A stretch of 64,000 nucleotides of DNA from positions 1-64,000 of the forward strand of contig UQCF01000002.1 of assembly GCA_900539465.1 (NCBI GenBank). The letters run 5' to 3'. Below are positions 60,824 to 64,000 of the stretch, piece by piece (position 1 is the stretch's first letter; each line of letters begins with the position of its first letter). The notes beneath the pieces were generated by a model. It saw only the letters and a list, made by a program, of their open reading frames with translations, was not told where the DNA came from and searched no databases. This stretch comes from an uncultured Ruminococcus sp. GTDB taxonomy: Bacteria; Bacillota; Clostridia; Oscillospirales; Acutalibacteraceae. Position numbers and translations under genes: made by a program.

Positions 60824-62008
60824 ATGTATTTCAGCTTGGCAATAATTTTGCTGCTCGGGCTTTTGCTCGGCGAGCTTTTTAAAAAGCTGCGCTTGCCCTC
60901 GCTTTTGGGTATGCTTTTAACGGGGATTTTAATAGGACCTTATGCGCTTGATCTTATAGACCCGACAGTTTTGGAGCTTTCGCCGCAGCTGAGAAAAATT
61001 GCGCTGATTATAATTCTCGCAAGAGCCGGTATGTCGCTTAATATTTCTGATTTAAAAAAGGTCGGCAGACCTGCGGTGCTGATGTGCTTTGTGCCCGCCT
61101 GCTTTGAAATAATAGGCATGGTTTTGCTTGCGCCGAAGCTTCTCGGCGTTTCGGTTGCTGACGCGGCAATAATGGGCGCGGTTGTCGGTGCGGTTTCGCC
61201 TGCGGTTATCGTGCCTAAAATGCTCAAAATAACCGAAGAGGGCTATGGCAAAGACAAAAGCATTCCTCAACTTATTTTGGCAGGCGCGTCTGTGGACGAT
61301 GTGTTTGTAATTGTTATGTTTTATGCGTTCCTTTCGCTTTCACAAACAGGCGAAGTTTCGGCAATGAGCTTTGTTTCAATCCCTGCTTCAATATTGATCG
61401 GTGCGGCGGCAGGCTTGCTCTTCGGCTTTGCCTGCGGTCAGGTTTTTAAAAGGTTTCACATAAGAGACACGGTTAAGATAATAGTGCTTTTAAGTATTTC
61501 GCTTTTGTTTGTTGCATTTGAAGATACGTTTCAAAATAAGGTTCCGTTCTCGGCACTTATCGGCGTTATGTGTATCGGCATTGCCGTGCAAAAGGTAAAG
61601 CCCGAGCTTTCGCCCAGGCTTTCTCAAAGATATAATAAATTATGGGTTGCGGCAGAAATAATTTTGTTTGTGCTCGTCGGCGCAAGTGTGGATTTAAGCT
61701 ATGCTATGCGTTTCGGACTTAGAGCGATTTTGCTGATATTTGCCGTTTTGCTTTTCCGCGCAACGGGTGTGATCGTTTGTCTTATAAAAACAAAACTCAG
61801 CCGCATGGAGAAGCTTTTTTGTATGCTCGCTTATTTGCCGAAAGCCACAGTTCAGGCGGCAATCGGCGGAATACCGCTCAGCATGGGGCTCTCCTGCGGA
61901 GACGCTGTTTTGAGTGTGGCGGTTTTGGCGATAATCATAACTGCGCCGCTCGGTGCGTTTTTGATAGATTTGACATATAAAAAGCTGCTCAATAAAGATA
62001 TGCAGTAA
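60824..62008 (+). CDS. Cation:proton antiporter (CPA family)
   Basis: A 394-residue membrane protein with about twelve helices. LGMLLTGILIGPYALDLID at the first helices, AVSPAVIVPKML and the paired aspartates in GASVDDVFVIVMFY mark the ion-binding helix of CPA antiporters (DD pair as in electrogenic members). The C-terminus is short, without regulatory TrkA-type domains. TTAGGAG precedes the ATG. Exchange of Na+ or K+ for H+ is inferred from the family. Confidence 0.9.
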   Translation: MYFSLAIILLLGLLLGELFKKLRLPSLLGMLLTGILIGPYALDLIDPTVLELSPQLRKIALIIILARAGMSLNISDLKKVGRPAVLMCFVPACFEIIGMVLLAPKLLGVSVADAAIMGAVVGAVSPAVIVPKMLKITEEGYGKDKSIPQLILAGASVDDVFVIVMFYAFLSLSQTGEVSAMSFVSIPASILIGAAAGLLFGFACGQVFKRFHIRDTVKIIVLLSISLLFVAFEDTFQNKVPFSALIGVMCIGIAVQKVKPELSPRLSQRYNKLWVAAEIILFVLVGASVDLSYAMRFGLRAILLIFAVLLFRATGVIVCLIKTKLSRMEKLFCMLAYLPKATVQAAIGGIPLSMGLSCGDAVLSVAVLAIIITAPLGAFLIDLTYKKLLNKDMQ

Positions 62009-62012
62009 TAAC

Positions 62013-62048
62013 AAATGGACTGTCACTTTTAGCGGCAGTCCATTTGGC
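62013..62048. terminator. Hairpin between convergent genes
   Basis: AAATGGACTG (62013-62022) pairs perfectly with CAGTCCATTT (62036-62045). T runs are weak on both sides, so termination strength is uncertain. Confidence 0.6.
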
Positions 62049-62064
62049 AGTTTCTTAATTTAAT

Positions 62065-63693
62065 TTACGGCTGTGTGCAAATAGGCTTATCCTCGCTCGG
62101 ATGCTCAATCGAAATAAAGTTATTGCGTTTGGCGTATGCCCACTTCATGCCGAAAGCCTTTGTGAAGCCCTCAACGGGGATATAAAGCTGAGAACAGTTG
62201 CCCCTGAATACCTTTGCGTCAAGCTTAAAGTCCTTGCCGTCAACCGTGGCAATGTCGCTATCCTCAAAGAATGTTGCGGTATGTCCGTAAATTGAGCAGG
62301 TGACCTTGCCTTTTTCTCTGAGAACCTCTCCGCCGGCAAAAGAGATCATCGTGGCAAGCGGAGCATACCAAACCCCGTCCTTTTCTACCGGGGGAGTGAT
62401 TGCCATGCAAAGACCGAGGTCACAGCCCTTGTACATAAGGCGCGTTTGAATATATATCGGTGCAACCGCGTGGGGGAGTATTTCATCTTTATCTTTGTCA
62501 ATTACACATTCGTCAACAATTCTGCCGTCGTTGAGCACAGAGGTGAGCTTCATTTTGTTGCCGTCAACCTCAATTATTGCAACCATCTGGTTAAATTCCT
62601 CCTGCGGATAAAAAGCAGGGTGCCAGACCTTTGCGAGCGTGCGCGAGCCGGGAGGATTCTCGTTGGCATTGCCGAGCATATAGTGGATTGTGCCTTGCGA
62701 GGGGCGGTCAAACAGCTCTTCATTTTTTATCGGATAGCTTCTCGAAAAGTTGTGCTCGTGGCCGGAGAACATGATGTCGAGCATCTCCATACTCTCTCTC
62801 ATAACCGGGTATGCGTCGTCATTTTCAAGTTCGGGACCCGAATAATATATCGGGAAGTGGTATGCGCCGATTTTCCAGGTCTTGTCTGTTGAAGAGAGGT
62901 CTTTCTTTGCCCACTCGTTTACTTCTTCGGGTCCGTTTATGCCGAATATGCAAAAATGAACGTTGCCGTAATCAAAGGAGTAGTTCTCTGTCTTCCAGTT
63001 TTCGGGTCCGTTATAGGCATAAGAGCCTTTAAACTGCTTGTTAAAAAACTCTGCCGGCTCGGCGTAATATCTGCCCTCGCAGTGACCCTCTTCATAAATT
63101 TTAAATCCGCGGTTATCGTGATTGCCGACAGCCATCATCAGCGGCAGATGCTCTGCAATATCTTTCATGCCGCTTAAAAATCCGTTCCACTGCAACTCGT
63201 GCTGACCGCAGTCTGTGTTGTCGCCCGCGGTGAGAATGAATCTTGTGTCGGGGTTCTCTTTAAGAACGTCTTTTAAAAAGCTCTGAAGCTTTGAATAATC
63301 GGGAACATAAAACGGTCTGCCCTTTTGAGGGTCGGATATTGCTATGAATTTAAACTTGTTAAGTCCCTCGGGCTGGGTCGAGAAATAATATTCTTCGCTG
63401 CGGTTGTTATCGTCGCCGCAGGTATAGTAATATTTCGTGCCGGGCTTAAGACCCGTGAGCTTTGCCCAAAACATATTGCTTATGTCTATGTCGGATTCAA
63501 AAACATCCGTCTCGGCATCAAAGCGCTTTTGCTCATTTGCGCCGTCCTCTCTTACGAGAACATATCCGTATTTTACATCAATGCTCGTCCTCCATGTGAC
63601 GGACATTGTGGTTTTGGGGTCGTCCGAAATACTTATCATTATATGATCCGGCATGGGGGTCGAACCTCTTGCCGGTTTTTCTTTTATCTGCAT
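62065..63693 (-). CDS. Purple-acid-phosphatase-like metallophosphoesterase
   Basis: A 542-residue protein: N-terminal fibronectin-like domain of purple acid phosphatases (about 10-105; SVTWRTS, LTGLKPGTKYYYTCGD), a metallophosphoesterase domain (about 110-380; FIAISDPQKG, TAGDNTDCG, AVGNHDNRG, GAYHFPIYYSG, FSGHEHNFSRSYP supply metal ligands), and a C-terminal copper-amine-oxidase N1-like domain (about 430-530; YIPVEGFTKAFGMKW). ATG 63693 has a strong CGGAGG upstream, yet no signal peptide follows, unusual for this architecture. It hydrolyses an unknown phosphoester. Confidence 0.85.
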   Translation of the reverse strand: MQIKEKPARGSTPMPDHIMISISDDPKTTMSVTWRTSIDVKYGYVLVREDGANEQKRFDAETDVFESDIDISNMFWAKLTGLKPGTKYYYTCGDDNNRSEEYYFSTQPEGLNKFKFIAISDPQKGRPFYVPDYSKLQSFLKDVLKENPDTRFILTAGDNTDCGQHELQWNGFLSGMKDIAEHLPLMMAVGNHDNRGFKIYEEGHCEGRYYAEPAEFFNKQFKGSYAYNGPENWKTENYSFDYGNVHFCIFGINGPEEVNEWAKKDLSSTDKTWKIGAYHFPIYYSGPELENDDAYPVMRESMEMLDIMFSGHEHNFSRSYPIKNEELFDRPSQGTIHYMLGNANENPPGSRTLAKVWHPAFYPQEEFNQMVAIIEVDGNKMKLTSVLNDGRIVDECVIDKDKDEILPHAVAPIYIQTRLMYKGCDLGLCMAITPPVEKDGVWYAPLATMISFAGGEVLREKGKVTCSIYGHTATFFEDSDIATVDGKDFKLDAKVFRGNCSQLYIPVEGFTKAFGMKWAYAKRNNFISIEHPSEDKPICTQP

Positions 63694-63720
63694 AAAAAAC
63701 CTCCGTATATATTTTTTATA

Positions 63721-63749
63721 AGTATAGCAGATTTTACCGTTGTTTTCAA
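63721..63749 (-). promoter_or_regulatory. Sigma-A promoter of the phosphatase-like gene
   Basis: On the minus strand TTGAAA (63744-63749), 17 bases, TATACT (63721-63726). Confidence 0.75.
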
Positions 63750-63790
63750 CAATAAGTTAGGCTTATATAACAAACATTTTGCCGCGTGTG

Positions 63791-63818
63791 TTGAAAATCT
63801 TTTTCTTTGTGGTATAAT
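63791..63818 (+). promoter_or_regulatory. Sigma-A promoter of the last gene
   Basis: TTGAAA (63791-63796), 16 bases, TATAAT (63813-63818). Confidence 0.75.
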
Positions 63819-63860
63819 GATTTTTGCATATTTTGATTTATTGATTCGGGGCGTGATTAT

Positions 63861-64000
63861 ATGAACTTTGTTTTCTCATACATAAAAAAGGTCTTTACAC
63901 TGCTTTTGGCAACGGTGATGCTGTTCCCGTCCGTGATTTCACAGGGGCAGGAGCATATGCAGCAGGATATAGAAGAACAAAAACAAAGAATTGCACAGCT
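63861..64000 (+). CDS. Secreted coiled-coil protein, N-terminal part only
   Basis: The first 46 codons of a gene cut by the window end. A signal peptide (about 1-28: MNFVFSYIKKVFTLLLATVM, then FPSVISQG) is followed by a Gln/Glu-rich helix (DIEEQKQRIAQ), as at the start of EnvC/CwlO-type murein hydrolase activators and peptidoglycan endopeptidases. The family cannot be fixed from this fragment. GGGGCG is a weak ribosome site before ATG 63861. Confidence 0.6.
   Translation, partial: MNFVFSYIKKVFTLLLATVMLFPSVISQGQEHMQQDIEEQKQRIAQ

Overview
The window reads as a chromosomal segment of an anaerobic, low-to-moderate GC member of the Clostridia, most like gut Oscillospiraceae/Ruminococcaceae. The support is family content: a YlmC/YmxH-type sporulation-associated protein, rubrerythrin, a complete V-type ATPase operon, a GPH sugar transporter with a GH78 enzyme, an ECF ThiT under a TPP riboswitch, and the order nadD-yqeK-rsfS-leuS. 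No phage, IS transposase, plasmid or CRISPR genes were recognised. Assignment below order level is not possible by eye.

Layout. 1-671: a degenerate initiator-tRNA 3' half, a terminator and about 490 bases without a visible gene. 672-4403: WYL regulator, SWIM zinc-finger protein and three small orphan proteins, with a C-terminal scrap of a second SWIM copy. 4406-8580: YlmC-like protein, secreted ceramidase-like enzyme, nagB, rubrerythrin and a YjjG-like HAD phosphatase. 8590-12473: a large secreted multidomain protein with a transcobalamin-like (DUF4430) module, behind two cobalamin riboswitches in tandem and a dedicated promoter. 12477-14186: GH27 alpha-galactosidase-like enzyme. 14470-23051: nine-gene V/A-ATPase operon (G/H, C, I, K, F, E, A, B, D). 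23052-24341: repeats and one orphan gene. 24342-27967: GPH transporter and GH78 rhamnosidase-like enzyme. 28001-31993: WG-repeat lipoprotein, exported protein, RsuA-type pseudouridine synthase and an orphan. 32074-40109: greA, then lysS followed closely by a wall-glycan cluster (two GT2 enzymes, Wzm/Wzt-type ABC exporter, TarI- and TarJ-like CDP-ribitol synthesis, TagF-like polymerase). 40155-42580: LysR regulator divergent from an amino-acid permease. 42785-46438: a minus-strand operon of an AbrB-type regulator, an ABC-2 exporter and a full-length P-type-ATPase homologue that has lost its catalytic motifs. 46501-51298: class B PBP, tRNA-Thr(CGT), orphan, CorC/CNNM-type protein, thiT with TPP riboswitch. 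51282-56747: radical SAM protein, VTT membrane protein, MFS transporter, ABC transporter. 56747-60712: nadD, yqeK, rsfS, leuS. 60824-64000: cation/proton antiporter, purple-acid-phosphatase-like protein and the start of a secreted coiled-coil protein.

The two most unusual loci are the degenerate P-type ATPase paired with an ABC-2 exporter under an AbrB-type regulator (42785-46438), and the tandem B12 riboswitches driving a surface protein with a transcobalamin-like domain (8590-12473). Most transcription units start with a readable sigma-A promoter (TTGACA/TTGAAA-like box, 16-18 bp, TATAAT-like box) and end at an intrinsic terminator, so operon limits are fairly clear. All functions are assigned by reading motifs, without database searches.
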